From positions 831,001-895,000 of the forward strand of contig NZ_CP099760.1 in NCBI RefSeq assembly GCF_040760005.1: DNA of 64,000 nucleotides, in the 5' to 3' direction. This document shows, one piece after another, positions 30,312 through 40,498 of this stretch. Made by a program: the position numbers and the translations under genes. Origin of the DNA: Pseudomonas sp. stari2. GTDB lineage: Bacteria > Pseudomonadota > Gammaproteobacteria > Pseudomonadales > Pseudomonadaceae. A model generated the notes under the pieces. It saw only the letters and a program-made list of their open reading frames with translations, was not told the DNA's origin and ran no database searches. Each line of letters opens with the position of its first letter. The stretch's first letter is position 1.

Positions 30312-30617
30312 ATGAGCAGCCCCCTGATCGTTCAACTGGACATGGCAGAATTCTGTGAGGCGGCCGACCTGTCGGACGTCTACGTGATCGAAATCGTCGA
30401 ACACGGCATCCTCGAACCTCAGGGCACGCAGCCCAGGGAATGGCGCTTCACTGACTACGAACTGGCCCTGGCCAAACGCGCCGCCAAGTTGCGGCGCGAC
30501 CTGGAGCTGGAATGGGAAGGCGTCGCCCTGGCGCTGGACCTGCTGGAAGAAGTGCAGGAACTGCGGGCCGAGAACCGGATGCTCCGTCAGCGTCTGCGGC
30601 GCCTGGTGGTCGAGTAG
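30312..30617 (+). CDS. cbpM: Chaperone modulator CbpM
   Basis: A 101-residue MerR-like helical protein that binds the J domain of CbpA and blocks its DnaK and DNA interactions. The N-terminal part FCEAADLSDVYVIEIVEHGILEP resembles a MerR HTH, and the C-terminal half is a coiled coil (LELEWEGVALALDLLEEVQELRAENRMLRQRL). Operon partner of cbpA. Confidence 0.9.
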   Translation: MSSPLIVQLDMAEFCEAADLSDVYVIEIVEHGILEPQGTQPREWRFTDYELALAKRAAKLRRDLELEWEGVALALDLLEEVQELRAENRMLRQRLRRLVVE

Positions 30618-30621
30618 CGCT

Positions 30622-31749
30622 TCAAACCTGTCTGGGCAGCGTCACGCTGAACAGCGTTCCGTCGGCTTCGCTTGAACTGACTTCGATCGTCCCGCCGTGG
30701 GCGGTCACCACTTCCTTGACGATGAACAGACCCAGACCGAGGCTGGTCGACGGTTGGCCGAGCTCTTCGTCGGCATTGCGTACCAGCGGATCGAAAATCG
30801 TGCCGATGGCGTCTTCCGGAATCGGTTCACCATGGTTGTGTACGGTCAGGCGTACGGTGTCGGATTCCCCCTGTAGGGTCACCCGCACATCTTGCGCGTT
30901 CGTCCCGTGCTGCAAGGCGTTGCCGATCAGATTCTGCAGCAGTTGCGCCAGTCGGCCACCATCCCAGACTCCCCGTGTGTCACCTTCGATTTTCAAGGTT
31001 GGATCGCTTTGCGGGTTGCCGGCGCAGGCTTCAGCAATTGCCGCCCGCGCAGTGTCGGCCAGATCCATCGGCGCCGGCTCGATCGGCAGGCTTTTGCCCA
31101 GACGGCTGCGGACCAGTTCCAGAAGATCACTGACCATCGCTGCCATATGCCGCGCGCCCTGCCGGATGTTCTGCGCACAGAGCAATGCGTCGCCTTCCAG
31201 GCGGGTTTTACGCATCAGCATTTCCGTCGACATGCTTACCGCCTGCAACGGCGCGCGCAGGTCGTGGCCGAGGATGGCGAGGAAAATGTCCCGGGAGCGA
31301 TTTACCTGTTCGGCGTAGGCTGCCGTCGACTCGGCCAGCGCTTCGTCGATGGCTTCGTTGAAACGGATCATGTCCTGGAAAGCTGTCATGTCAGGTGATT
31401 TCAGATGGTTGACCCAGAGCTGGATCACACAGGCACGCAAATGGCGAAACTCGGACGTCATCTGAACCAGGTCGAAGCCCACCGTGTGGCGCAGTTCGCC
31501 GTGGCTGGCACCAGCCTTGTCCAGGCTCGGGGTTTTCTCTGGACCTTCGCCTTTGGCTTTGGCCATCTGTTCGCGGGGCGTCTGGGGTTTGCTCATGTCG
31601 CGGGCGGCCGCCAACAGAATCGAACGGGCGTGGTCGCGCAGGGCCGGACCGTCGAGAAAGTCGGCTGCGGGGGTGATGGTCTGGGCGAATTTTTCCCATT
31701 CACCGACGATTACATCAACATGGGTTTCGATGAATTCGCAAAGACGCAT
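30622..31749 (-). CDS. Soluble sensor histidine kinase with RsbRD-like N terminus
   Basis: A 375-residue histidine kinase without membrane segments. The N-terminal ~145 residues (LCEFIETHVDVIVGEWEKFA) look like the RsbRD/RsbT co-antagonist sensor fold. The phosphoacceptor is His162 in LAILGHDLRAPLQ; ATPase boxes are N (QLLQNLIGNALQHG), G1 (GTIFDPLVR) and G2 (SLGLGLFIVKEV). There is no response regulator next to it, so it is an orphan; signal and partner unknown. Tail-to-tail with cbpM (4 bp apart). Confidence 0.85.
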   Translation of the reverse strand: MRLCEFIETHVDVIVGEWEKFAQTITPAADFLDGPALRDHARSILLAAARDMSKPQTPREQMAKAKGEGPEKTPSLDKAGASHGELRHTVGFDLVQMTSEFRHLRACVIQLWVNHLKSPDMTAFQDMIRFNEAIDEALAESTAAYAEQVNRSRDIFLAILGHDLRAPLQAVSMSTEMLMRKTRLEGDALLCAQNIRQGARHMAAMVSDLLELVRSRLGKSLPIEPAPMDLADTARAAIAEACAGNPQSDPTLKIEGDTRGVWDGGRLAQLLQNLIGNALQHGTNAQDVRVTLQGESDTVRLTVHNHGEPIPEDAIGTIFDPLVRNADEELGQPSTSLGLGLFIVKEVVTAHGGTIEVSSSEADGTLFSVTLPRQV

Positions 31750-31860
31750 GAAGGTTTACCCGAACAGAATGTGCAGCGTGCGTTTCGAAGCGTAGACCTT
31801 ATTGCGAGAATCACACGACTCCCGTAAATCCTCGTCACGGCCAGACAAGCGGCAATCACG

Positions 31861-31904
31861 AAAAAGGCCTCAGCCCACGCGTCATGTGCGGTCTGAGGCC
31901 TTTT
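31861..31904. terminator. Terminator closing the urt-ure operon
   Basis: AAAAGGCCTCAG/CTGAGGCCTTTT (31862-31873, 31893-31904) with A/T runs on both sides, 17 bp beyond the ureC stop. Confidence 0.88.
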
Positions 31905-31921
31905 ATCGTTTGGCGGCGAAA

Positions 31922-33622
31922 CTAGAACAGAAAGTAACGCTGCGCCATCGGCAGGATTTCGGCCGGTTCACACCAGAGCAACACGCCGTCGGCCTTGACC
32001 TGATAGGTCTGTGGGTCGACGTCGATGTTGGGCAGGTAATCGTTGTGGATCAGGTCGGTTTTCTGCACGTCGCGACAACCTTTGACCACCGCGATTTTTT
32101 TCTTCAGGCCCAACGCTTCGGGCAGCCCGGATTCCTGCGCCGCCTGGCTGATGAACGTCAGGCTGGTGGCGTGCAACGAGCCACCATAACTGGCAAACAT
32201 CGGGCGGTAGTGTACCGGTTGCGGGGTCGGGATAGAGGCGTTGGCGTCGCCCATCAGGCTGGCGGCGATGGCGCCGCCCTTGAGGATCAGCGTCGGTTTC
32301 ACGCCGAAGAAGGCCGGGCGCCACAGCACCAGATCCGCCCACTTGCCGACTTCCACCGAACCCACTTCATGGCTGATGCCATGGGTGATCGCCGGGTTGA
32401 TCGTGTACTTGGCGATGTAGCGCTTGGCGCGGAAGTTGTCGTTGCCTTCGCCGTCTTGCGCGAGCGGGCCGCGCTGTTTTTTCATCTTGTCGGCGGTCTG
32501 CCAGGTACGCGTGATGACTTCGCCGACGCGGCCCATGGCCTGGCTGTCGGAGCTGATCATCGAGAACGCGCCGAGGTCGTGGAGGATGTCTTCGGCGGCA
32601 ATGGTTTCGCGGCGGATGCGGCTTTCGGCGAACGCCACGTCTTCGGCGATGCTCGGGTCGAGGTGATGGCAGACCATCAGCATGTCGAGGTGTTCGTCGA
32701 TGGTGTTGCGCGTAAACGGCCGGGTCGGGTTGGTCGAACTCGGCAGCACGTTGGCGAAACCGCAGGCCTTGATGATATCCGGCGCATGACCGCCACCGGC
32801 TCCTTCGGTGTGGTAGGTGTGGATGGTGCGGCCCTTGAACGCGCCGAGGGTGGTTTCGACGAAGCCGGATTCATTCAGGGTGTCGGTGTGGATCGCCACC
32901 TGCACGTCGTACTGGTCGGCGACGCTCAGGCAGTTGTCGATGCTTGCCGGGGTGGTGCCCCAGTCCTCGTGGAGCTTGAGGCCGATGGCGCCGGCCTTGA
33001 CCTGTTCGATCAACGGCTCCGGCAGGCTGGCGTTGCCCTTGCCGGTGAGGCCGATGTTCATCGGGAACGCATCCGCCGCCTGGAGCATCCGCGCCAGGTG
33101 CCACGGCCCTGAAGTGCAGGTCGTGGCATTGGTGCCGGTGGCCGGCCCGGTGCCGCCGCCGATCATGGTGGTGACGCCGCTCATCAGCGCTTCTTCGATC
33201 TGCTGCGGGCAGATGAAGTGGATGTGAGTATCAATGCCGCCGGCGGTGAGGATCATGCCCTCACCGGCAATTACTTCGGTGCTGGCGCCGATGGCGATGG
33301 TCACTCCGGGCTGCACGTCCGGGTTGCCGGCCTTGCCGATGGCGGCGATGCGGCCGTCCTTGAGGCCGACATCGGCCTTGACGATGCCCCAGTGGTCGAT
33401 GATCAGTGCGTTGGTGATCAGCGTGTCGACCACTTCGGCCGCCAGCAACTGGCTCTGGCCCTGGCCATCGCGGATCACTTTGCCGCCGCCGAATTTCACT
33501 TCCTCGCCGTAGGTGGTGAAGTCCTGTTCGACCTCGATCCACAGCTCGGTGTCGGCCAGGCGCACCTTGTCGCCGACGGTGGGGCCGAACATGTCGGCGT
33601 AGGCTTGTCTGGAAATCTTCAT
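31922..33622 (-). CDS. ureC: Urease alpha subunit
   Basis: Catalytic subunit, 566 residues, hydrolysing urea to ammonia and carbamate. Nickel ligands are visible: the HIH pair in [11 protein letters not shown], the carbamylated lysine in [11 protein letters not shown], and the later histidines in VAIHTDTL and [15 protein letters not shown]. The flap with the catalytic histidine is [10 protein letters not shown]. Full family length. Last gene of the long minus-strand operon, 36 bp after ureB. Confidence 0.97.
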   Translation of the reverse strand: MKISRQAYADMFGPTVGDKVRLADTELWIEVEQDFTTYGEEVKFGGGKVIRDGQGQSQLLAAEVVDTLITNALIIDHWGIVKADVGLKDGRIAAIGKAGNPDVQPGVTIAIGASTEVIAGEGMILTAGGIDTHIHFICPQQIEEALMSGVTTMIGGGTGPATGTNATTCTSGPWHLARMLQAADAFPMNIGLTGKGNASLPEPLIEQVKAGAIGLKLHEDWGTTPASIDNCLSVADQYDVQVAIHTDTLNESGFVETTLGAFKGRTIHTYHTEGAGGGHAPDIIKACGFANVLPSSTNPTRPFTRNTIDEHLDMLMVCHHLDPSIAEDVAFAESRIRRETIAAEDILHDLGAFSMISSDSQAMGRVGEVITRTWQTADKMKKQRGPLAQDGEGNDNFRAKRYIAKYTINPAITHGISHEVGSVEVGKWADLVLWRPAFFGVKPTLILKGGAIAASLMGDANASIPTPQPVHYRPMFASYGGSLHATSLTFISQAAQESGLPEALGLKKKIAVVKGCRDVQKTDLIHNDYLPNIDVDPQTYQVKADGVLLWCEPAEILPMAQRYFLF

Positions 33623-33658
33623 CTAGCGTCCTTCAGAGAAATAACGACACACACGGAC

Positions 33659-33963
33659 TCAGAGGTCACCCATGACCCGCCCGGCAAATCCGAACACCCG
33701 GCGATGTCCGGCGTAATCCACCAGTTCCACCTCGCGGCTCTGGCCCGGCTCGAAACGCACCGCTGTGCCCGCCGGAATGTTCAGGCGCATGCCTCGGCTG
33801 GCGGCGCGGTCGAAGGTCAGGGCGTCGTTGGTTTCGAAGAAGTGGTAGTGCGAACCGACCTGGATCGGCCGGTCGCCGCTGTTTGCCACCTTCAGGCTGA
33901 CGGTGCGGCGACCGACGTTGAGTTCGATGTCGCCGGGCTGGATTTTGTACTCGCCGGGAATCA

Positions 33964-33964
<1 letters not shown>
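33659..33964 (-). CDS. ureB: Urease beta subunit
   Basis: A 101-residue structural subunit of urease ([39 protein letters not shown]). Its start codon overlaps the stop of the upstream GNAT gene (TGATG around 33964), so translation is coupled. The frame stays open further upstream, but this start matches the family length exactly. Confidence 0.96.
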
Positions 33965-35036
<1,072 letters not shown>

Positions 35037-35045
35037 GGCGCGGCC

Positions 35046-35348
35046 TCAGACGATCGGTTGGTGGACGGTGACCAGTTTGGTGCCGTCGGGAAACGTCGCT
35101 TCGACCTGGATCTCCGGGATCATTTCCGGGATGCCTTCCATCACTTGATCGCGGGTCAGCAGAGTGGTGCCGTAGTGCATCAGCTCGGCCACGGTCTGGC
35201 CGTCACGGGCGCCTTCGAGCAGCGCTGCCGAGATGAAGGCCATGGCTTCCGGGTAGTTGAGCTTCAAGCCGCGGGCCAGTCGCCGCTCGGCCACGAGGCC
35301 GGCGGTGAAGATCAGCAGCTTGTCTTTTTCGCGTGGGGTCAGGTCCAT
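35046..35348 (-). CDS. ureA: Urease gamma subunit
   Basis: A 100-residue small structural subunit ([58 protein letters not shown]). Complete, of exact family length. It follows ureD after 33 bp. Confidence 0.97.
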   Translation of the reverse strand: MDLTPREKDKLLIFTAGLVAERRLARGLKLNYPEAMAFISAALLEGARDGQTVAELMHYGTTLLTRDQVMEGIPEMIPEIQVEATFPDGTKLVTVHQPIV

Positions 35349-35381
35349 CGTTTGAAATCCATTGTCGGCAGTTGAAGAAAA

Positions 35382-36221
35382 TCAGGTGTTCCAGATACGG
35401 GGAGGCAGGGCTTCGCGGCCTAGCAGCGCAGGCCTGAGCAATCGCCACAATTCAATAAGCCATGCCCGAGCCAGCAACGCTTCGCTGGCCAGGCAACGGG
35501 CGACCAAAAGACCGGGCAACTGCGTCAGATCCCCGCGCACGTCGTGGCCCAGCGAGCGGCAGCGCTCCAGCAATTCGGCATCGATCTCGCCGGTCACCAG
35601 CAACGTCGCGAACACCGGATTGCCATCCAGCCCGATCGGCGAATCAAGCAAACCGTCAGCGCCGACGATGCGCTGGCGTTCGTGCCAAAGCAGTCGGCCA
35701 TTGCGGCGAATATCCAGATGGGCCTGGAAATGCCCGAGGTCGAAACGCTCGCCACTGGCCGGGCGCCCGAGGGCCACCACGTCCCAGTAAAACAGTCGCG
35801 CATCGCCTTCAAGGTCGATTGAGGTCGAGAGTTCAGCCTGGGCGGCGCTGTAGACGATGGTTTCCTGAGGCAGCCATTCCAGTGTCGCGCCGTCAGCGAC
35901 ATGCAGGTTCAGCGACTGATAAGCGGGGCCCGCCGCGCGATACCACTTGGCCGCGCCGGGGCTGGTGATCTGTGCCCAGGCGCATTGTTCGACGCGGGCG
36001 CTGATGTCCAGCCGGTCACCGCCGGCAATCCCGCCCGGCGGGTGGACGATGATGTGCTGGCAGACCTCGGGCCCTTCGGCATACAGATGCTTTTGCACCC
36101 GCAGCGGGCCGAGGTGGCGACGACGGACCGGGCGCGTGCAATCGCCGAAGCGGGCGTAGGCCAGCTCAAGCTCGGCGTGCCAGCTCGGGGTAAACAGGGC
36201 AGTCGCTAAAGGTAAGTTCAT
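35382..36221 (-). CDS. ureD: Urease accessory protein UreD
   Basis: A 279-residue maturation scaffold that binds apo-urease and recruits UreF-UreG. Recognisable segments are [25 protein letters not shown] and [13 protein letters not shown]. It follows urtE by only 30 bp, so the urea transporter and urease structural genes read as one transcript. Confidence 0.93.
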   Translation of the reverse strand: MNLPLATALFTPSWHAELELAYARFGDCTRPVRRRHLGPLRVQKHLYAEGPEVCQHIIVHPPGGIAGGDRLDISARVEQCAWAQITSPGAAKWYRAAGPAYQSLNLHVADGATLEWLPQETIVYSAAQAELSTSIDLEGDARLFYWDVVALGRPASGERFDLGHFQAHLDIRRNGRLLWHERQRIVGADGLLDSPIGLDGNPVFATLLVTGEIDAELLERCRSLGHDVRGDLTQLPGLLVARCLASEALLARAWLIELWRLLRPALLGREALPPRIWNT

Positions 36222-36251
36222 GTTTTCTGATTATCGTTAGGACGCTACAGG

Positions 36252-36950
36252 TTAGATCGTAACCAGTCCGCGCACACCCTCGCTTTCCATATTTTCTCCA
36301 CGACCCTGCTGCACGATCTCGCCCCGGGACATCACCAGGTATTGATCGGCCAGCTCGGCGGCGAAATCGTAGAACTGTTCCACCAGCAAAATCGCCATGT
36401 CACCACGGGCCGAGAGCTTCTTGATTACCGCACCGATTTCCTTGATCACCGACGGTTGAATACCCTCGGTGGGTTCGTCGAGGATCAGCAGTCGCGGACG
36501 GCTGGCCAACGCTCGGCCGATGGCGAGCTGTTGTTGCTGACCACCGGACAAATCGCCGCCGCGCCGCTGTTTCATTTGCAGCAGCACCGGGAACAGTTCG
36601 TAGATGAACGCGGGTACCTCTTTGGCTTCGCTGCCGGGAAATCGCGACAGGCCCATCAGCAGGTTTTCCTCTACGGTCAGCCGGCCGAAGATTTCCCGAC
36701 CCTGCGGCACGTAGGCGATCCCGGCGTGCACCCGTTGATGCGGCTTGAACGTGGTGATCGGTTTGCCTTCCCAGTTCACCGCGCCTTCCTTGGCCGGCAG
36801 CAGGCCCATCAGGCATTTGAGCAGCGTGGTCTTGCCCACGCCGTTACGGCCGAGCAGGCACGTCACTTCGCCGACCTTCACGTCAAAGCTCAGGCCGCGC
36901 AGGATGTGGCTTCCGCCGTAGTACTGGTGCAGTTTTTCGACTTGCAGCAT
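36252..36950 (-). CDS. urtE: Urea ABC transporter ATPase UrtE
   Basis: A 232-residue LivF-like ATPase. Walker A LLGRNGVGKTTLLK, signature LSGGQQQQLAIGRALA, Walker [15 protein letters not shown]. The TEGIQP sequence and the position beside urtD identify the urea system rather than an amino-acid one. The ATG at 36948-36950 is preceded by GAGGAAT; the frame extends far upstream without coding sense. Confidence 0.94.
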   Translation of the reverse strand: MLQVEKLHQYYGGSHILRGLSFDVKVGEVTCLLGRNGVGKTTLLKCLMGLLPAKEGAVNWEGKPITTFKPHQRVHAGIAYVPQGREIFGRLTVEENLLMGLSRFPGSEAKEVPAFIYELFPVLLQMKQRRGGDLSGGQQQQLAIGRALASRPRLLILDEPTEGIQPSVIKEIGAVIKKLSARGDMAILLVEQFYDFAAELADQYLVMSRGEIVQQGRGENMESEGVRGLVTI

Positions 36951-36964
36951 GTTGGAATTCCTCT

Positions 36965-37837
36965 TCAGCGCCCGAGATAGACTTCGATCACGCGCTCGTT
37001 GTCCTGCACCTGCTCCAGTGATCCTTCGGCCAGCACGCTGCCTTGATGCAACACGGTGACGTGGTCGGCAATCGAGCCGACGAAGCCCATGTCGTGTTCC
37101 ACCACCATCAGCGAATGTTTGCCGGCGAGTGACTTGAACAGTTCGGCGGTGAACTCGGTTTCGGCGTCGGTCATGCCGGCCACCGGTTCGTCGAGCAACA
37201 GCAATTGCGGGTCCTGCATCAGCAACATGCCGATTTCCAGAAACTGCTTCTGCCCGTGGGACAGCAGCCCCGCCGGACGGTTGACCGAAGTAATCAGGCG
37301 AATGGTGTCGAGCACTTCGCTGATCCGGTCTTTCTGCTCGCTGCTCAACTTCGCCCGCAGACTGGCCCACACCGACTTGTCGGTCTTCTGCGCCAATTCC
37401 AGGTTTTCGAACACGCTCAATGCTTCGAACACCGTCGGCTTCTGGAACTTGCGCCCGATGCCGGCCTGGGCGATCTGCACTTCGCTCATCTGTGTCAGGT
37501 CTAGGGTTTCGCCGAACCATGCCTTGCCATGACTGGGGCGGGTCTTGCCGGTGATCACGTCCATCAGCGTGGTCTTGCCCGCGCCGTTGGGGCCGATGAT
37601 GCAGCGCAGTTCGCCGACGCCGATGTACAGGTTCAGATTGTTCAGCGCCCGGAAACCATCGAAGCTGACGCTGATGTCTTCCAGGGTCAGGATGGTGCCG
37701 TGACGGGTGTTCAGTCCCGGCCCGACGCGCTGGCCGAGACCGAGCGCATCACGGCTGGTGCCGGCGTCCTTGTTCGGTTCCAGCGGCGGGAAGAAGGCTG
37801 GCTCCAGCATGAATTCAGCGCTCGCTGTGACTCTCAT
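36965..37837 (-). CDS. urtD: Urea ABC transporter ATPase UrtD
   Basis: A 290-residue LivG-like ATPase. An N-terminal extension of about 50 residues precedes the domain (LTLEDISVSFDGFRALNNLN). Walker A IGPNGAGKTTLMD, family-typical GIGRKFQKPTVF, signature LSHGQKQFLEIGMLL, Walker B LLLLDEPVAGM. The start overlaps the urtC stop (ATGA). Confidence 0.94.
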   Translation of the reverse strand: MRVTASAEFMLEPAFFPPLEPNKDAGTSRDALGLGQRVGPGLNTRHGTILTLEDISVSFDGFRALNNLNLYIGVGELRCIIGPNGAGKTTLMDVITGKTRPSHGKAWFGETLDLTQMSEVQIAQAGIGRKFQKPTVFEALSVFENLELAQKTDKSVWASLRAKLSSEQKDRISEVLDTIRLITSVNRPAGLLSHGQKQFLEIGMLLMQDPQLLLLDEPVAGMTDAETEFTAELFKSLAGKHSLMVVEHDMGFVGSIADHVTVLHQGSVLAEGSLEQVQDNERVIEVYLGR

Positions 37838-38913
37838 GATTCACCTCGTTTCTTCAGCAGACCGATCACGCCTTTGGGCAGGTACAACGTCACGACGATG
37901 AACAGCGCGCCAAGGAAGAACAGCCAGTATTCGGGGAAGGCCACGGTGAACCAGCTCTTCATGCCGTTGACCACACCGGCGCCAAGCAGCGGGCCGATCA
38001 GCGTGCCGCGCCCGCCAAGAGCCACCCATACGGCGGCTTCGATGGAGTTGGTCGGCGACATTTCGCTGGGGTTGATGATCCCCACCAGCGGCACGTACAG
38101 CGCGCCGGCCAAGCCACACAAGACCGCGCTCAACACCCAGATGAACAGTTTGAAACCGCGAGGATCGTAGCCGCAAAACATCAGGCGGTTTTCCGCATCG
38201 CGCAGCGCGGTAAGCACCCGGCCGAACTTGCTGCGGGCCAGGCGCCAACCGATGAACAGGCTCGCCACCAGCAGCAACACCGTTGCCAGAAACAGCACGG
38301 CGCGGGTGCCGGGTTCGGTGATGCCGAAACCGAGGATCGTGCGGAAATTGGTGAAGCCGTTATTGCCGCCGAAACCGGTCTCGTTGCGGAAAAACAGCAG
38401 CATCCCGGCGAAGGTCAGGGCTTGGGTCATGATCGAGAAATACACGCCCTTGATCCGCGAACGGAAGGCGAAAAAGCCGAACACCAGCGCCAGCAACCCC
38501 GGCGCCAGCACCACCAGACACATCGCCCAGAGGAAGTGGCCGGTGCCGCTCCAGTACCACGGCAACTCGGTCCACGACAGGAACGTCATGAACGCCGGCA
38601 AGCCATCGCCGGCGGCCTGACGCATCAGATACATGCCCATCGCATACCCGCCGAGGGCGAAGAACAGACCGTGGCCCAGCGACAGCAGGCCGGCGTAACC
38701 CCAGACCAGATCCAGCGCCAGGGCGACGATGGCGTAGCAGAGGATCTTGCCGACCAGCGTCAGGGTGTAGGCCGAAACGTGCAGTGCGTTGTCCTGTGGC
38801 AACAACGAAAACAGCGGCAGCGCGATCAGTAGCGCGAGAACGACGGCACCGACAGCGAGGGTGACTTTGGGTCCGGCCTTTTGTGTGGCCGTGACTAGTA
38901 GAGGCTGGTTCAT
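37834..38913 (-). CDS. urtC: Urea ABC transporter permease UrtC
   Basis: A 359-residue LivM-like inner-membrane permease with about ten hydrophobic segments (ALDLVWGYAGLLSLGHGLFFALGG; coupling loop LTALRDAENRLMFCGYDPRGFK). One-base overlap with urtB at 38913 and 4-bp overlap with urtD. The ATG at 38911-38913 (MNQPLLVTATQK) gives family length. Confidence 0.93.
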   Translation of the reverse strand: MNQPLLVTATQKAGPKVTLAVGAVVLALLIALPLFSLLPQDNALHVSAYTLTLVGKILCYAIVALALDLVWGYAGLLSLGHGLFFALGGYAMGMYLMRQAAGDGLPAFMTFLSWTELPWYWSGTGHFLWAMCLVVLAPGLLALVFGFFAFRSRIKGVYFSIMTQALTFAGMLLFFRNETGFGGNNGFTNFRTILGFGITEPGTRAVLFLATVLLLVASLFIGWRLARSKFGRVLTALRDAENRLMFCGYDPRGFKLFIWVLSAVLCGLAGALYVPLVGIINPSEMSPTNSIEAAVWVALGGRGTLIGPLLGAGVVNGMKSWFTVAFPEYWLFFLGALFIVVTLYLPKGVIGLLKKRGES

Positions 38914-40415
38914 CAGTCGATCACCCGTCCTTTCAGTGCGAAGAGGCCTTGCGGACGTTTCTGGATGAACAGAATGATCAGCGCGAGGATCAGGATCTTG
39001 CCGAGCACCGCACCGATCTGCGGTTCGAGAATCTTGTTGGCGATGCCCAGGCCGAAGGCGGCGAATACGCTGCCGGCCAGTTGGCCTACGCCGCCGAGCA
39101 CCACCACCAGGAACGAGTCGATGATGTAGCTCTGGCCCAGATCCGGGCCGACGTTGCCGATCTGGCTCAGGGCCACGCCACCGAGTCCTGCAATGCCCGA
39201 GCCAAGGCCGAAGGCGAGCATGTCGACACGCCCGGTGGGCACACCGCAGCAGGCGGCCATGTTGCGATTCTGGGTGACGGCGCGCACGTTCAGACCGAGG
39301 CGGGTCTTGTTCAGCAGCAGCCAGGTCAGCACCACTACGAACAAGGCGAAGGCGATGATCACGATGCGGTTGTACGGCAGCACCAGATTCGGCAGCACCT
39401 GAATCCCGCCGGACAGCCATGCCGGGTTCGCCACTTCAACGTTCTGCGCACCGAACAGCAACCGGACAAGCTGAATCAGCATCAGGCTGATGCCCCAGGT
39501 GGCGAGCAGGGTTTCCAGCGGGCGGCCGTAGAGGTGACGAATCACCGTGCGCTCCAGGGCCATGCCGATGGAGGCAGTGACGAAAAACGCCACCGGCAGC
39601 GCGATCAATGGATAGAACTCGATGGCCTGCGGTGCGTAGCGCTGAAACATCAACTGCACGACGTAAGTCGAGTAGGCGCCGAGCATCAGCATTTCGCCGT
39701 GAGCCATGTTGATTACACCCAGCAGGCCGAAGGTGATCGCCAGTCCCAAGGCTGCAAGCAACAGAATCGAACCAAGTGACATGCCGCTGAACGCCTGGCC
39801 GAGCAGTTCGCCGATCAGCAGTTTGCGTTTGACCTGGGCGAGGCTGGTTTCGGCGGCGGTGTGCACGTTGGCGTCGGCTTCGACGCCGGGTTCGAGCAGG
39901 CCTTCGAGGCGAGTGCGGGCCAGCGGGTCGCCGGTTTCACCGAGCAGCCGCACAGCCGCAAGACGTACCGCCGGGTCAGTGTCGACCAGTTGCAGGTTGG
40001 CCAGCGCCAGGCTCAGGGCGGCGTGAACGCTTTCATCTGTTTCGCCAGCCAGTTGCCGGTCGAGGAATTTCAGCTGCGCCGGTTTGGCGCTTTTCTGCAA
40101 TTGTTGCGCGGCGCTCAGACGGGTTTTGGCGTCGGCGGCGAGCAATTGGTGGCTGGCCAGTGCGGTGTCGATCAGACCCCGCAGGCGGTTGTTCAGGCGC
40201 AGGGTCTTGGTTTGGCCGTCGACGGTCAGTTCGCCTTGTTGCAGGGCGTTGATCAGTTCGACACGGGCCGGTTCGGGCTGCGCGGCCCAGGCTTCCAGCA
40301 GTTTGGCCTGTTGCATCGGGTTGGCGGCGACGAAGTCTTCGGCGTCCCCGGCGTGGGTGACCATCGGCAGCAAAAGTGCGAGGGCCAGGATCAAGCGGTA
40401 AAGGGCAGTGGGCAT
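38913..40415 (-). CDS. urtB: Urea ABC transporter permease UrtB with extracytoplasmic N-terminal domain
   Basis: A 500-residue LivH-like permease. The C-terminal ~300 residues hold the membrane domain (LGLAITFGLLGVINMAHGEML; RAVTQNRNMAACCGVPTGRVD). The N-terminal ~200 residues have a signal peptide (LILALALLLPMVTHAGD) and helical HEAT-like repeats (SVHAALSLALANLQLVDTDPA), an extension usual in proteobacterial UrtB and absent from LivH. A REP-like hairpin separates it from urtA. Confidence 0.92.
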   Translation of the reverse strand: MPTALYRLILALALLLPMVTHAGDAEDFVAANPMQQAKLLEAWAAQPEPARVELINALQQGELTVDGQTKTLRLNNRLRGLIDTALASHQLLAADAKTRLSAAQQLQKSAKPAQLKFLDRQLAGETDESVHAALSLALANLQLVDTDPAVRLAAVRLLGETGDPLARTRLEGLLEPGVEADANVHTAAETSLAQVKRKLLIGELLGQAFSGMSLGSILLLAALGLAITFGLLGVINMAHGEMLMLGAYSTYVVQLMFQRYAPQAIEFYPLIALPVAFFVTASIGMALERTVIRHLYGRPLETLLATWGISLMLIQLVRLLFGAQNVEVANPAWLSGGIQVLPNLVLPYNRIVIIAFALFVVVLTWLLLNKTRLGLNVRAVTQNRNMAACCGVPTGRVDMLAFGLGSGIAGLGGVALSQIGNVGPDLGQSYIIDSFLVVVLGGVGQLAGSVFAAFGLGIANKILEPQIGAVLGKILILALIILFIQKRPQGLFALKGRVID

Positions 40416-40434
40416 ATGAAATGGCCTTGCTTGG

Positions 40435-40482
40435 TGATCGTTCCCACACAGACGGTTCGACGCCTCGACGTGGGAACGATCA
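40435..40482. repeat. TGATCGTTCCCAC hairpin (REP-like) between urtA and urtB
   Basis: TGATCGTTCCCAC/GTGGGAACGATCA, 13-bp perfect arms around 22 bp. An intra-operon position could reduce read-through and favour the binding protein over the permeases. Confidence 0.8.
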
Positions 40483-40498
40483 GGTTGAGCGGGTTAAC

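Noticed and set aside
36951..37520. N-terminal extension of urtE
   Set aside because: The frame stays open upstream, but it overlaps urtD antiparallel in sense and lacks any ABC motif; the ATG at 36950 gives the family start.
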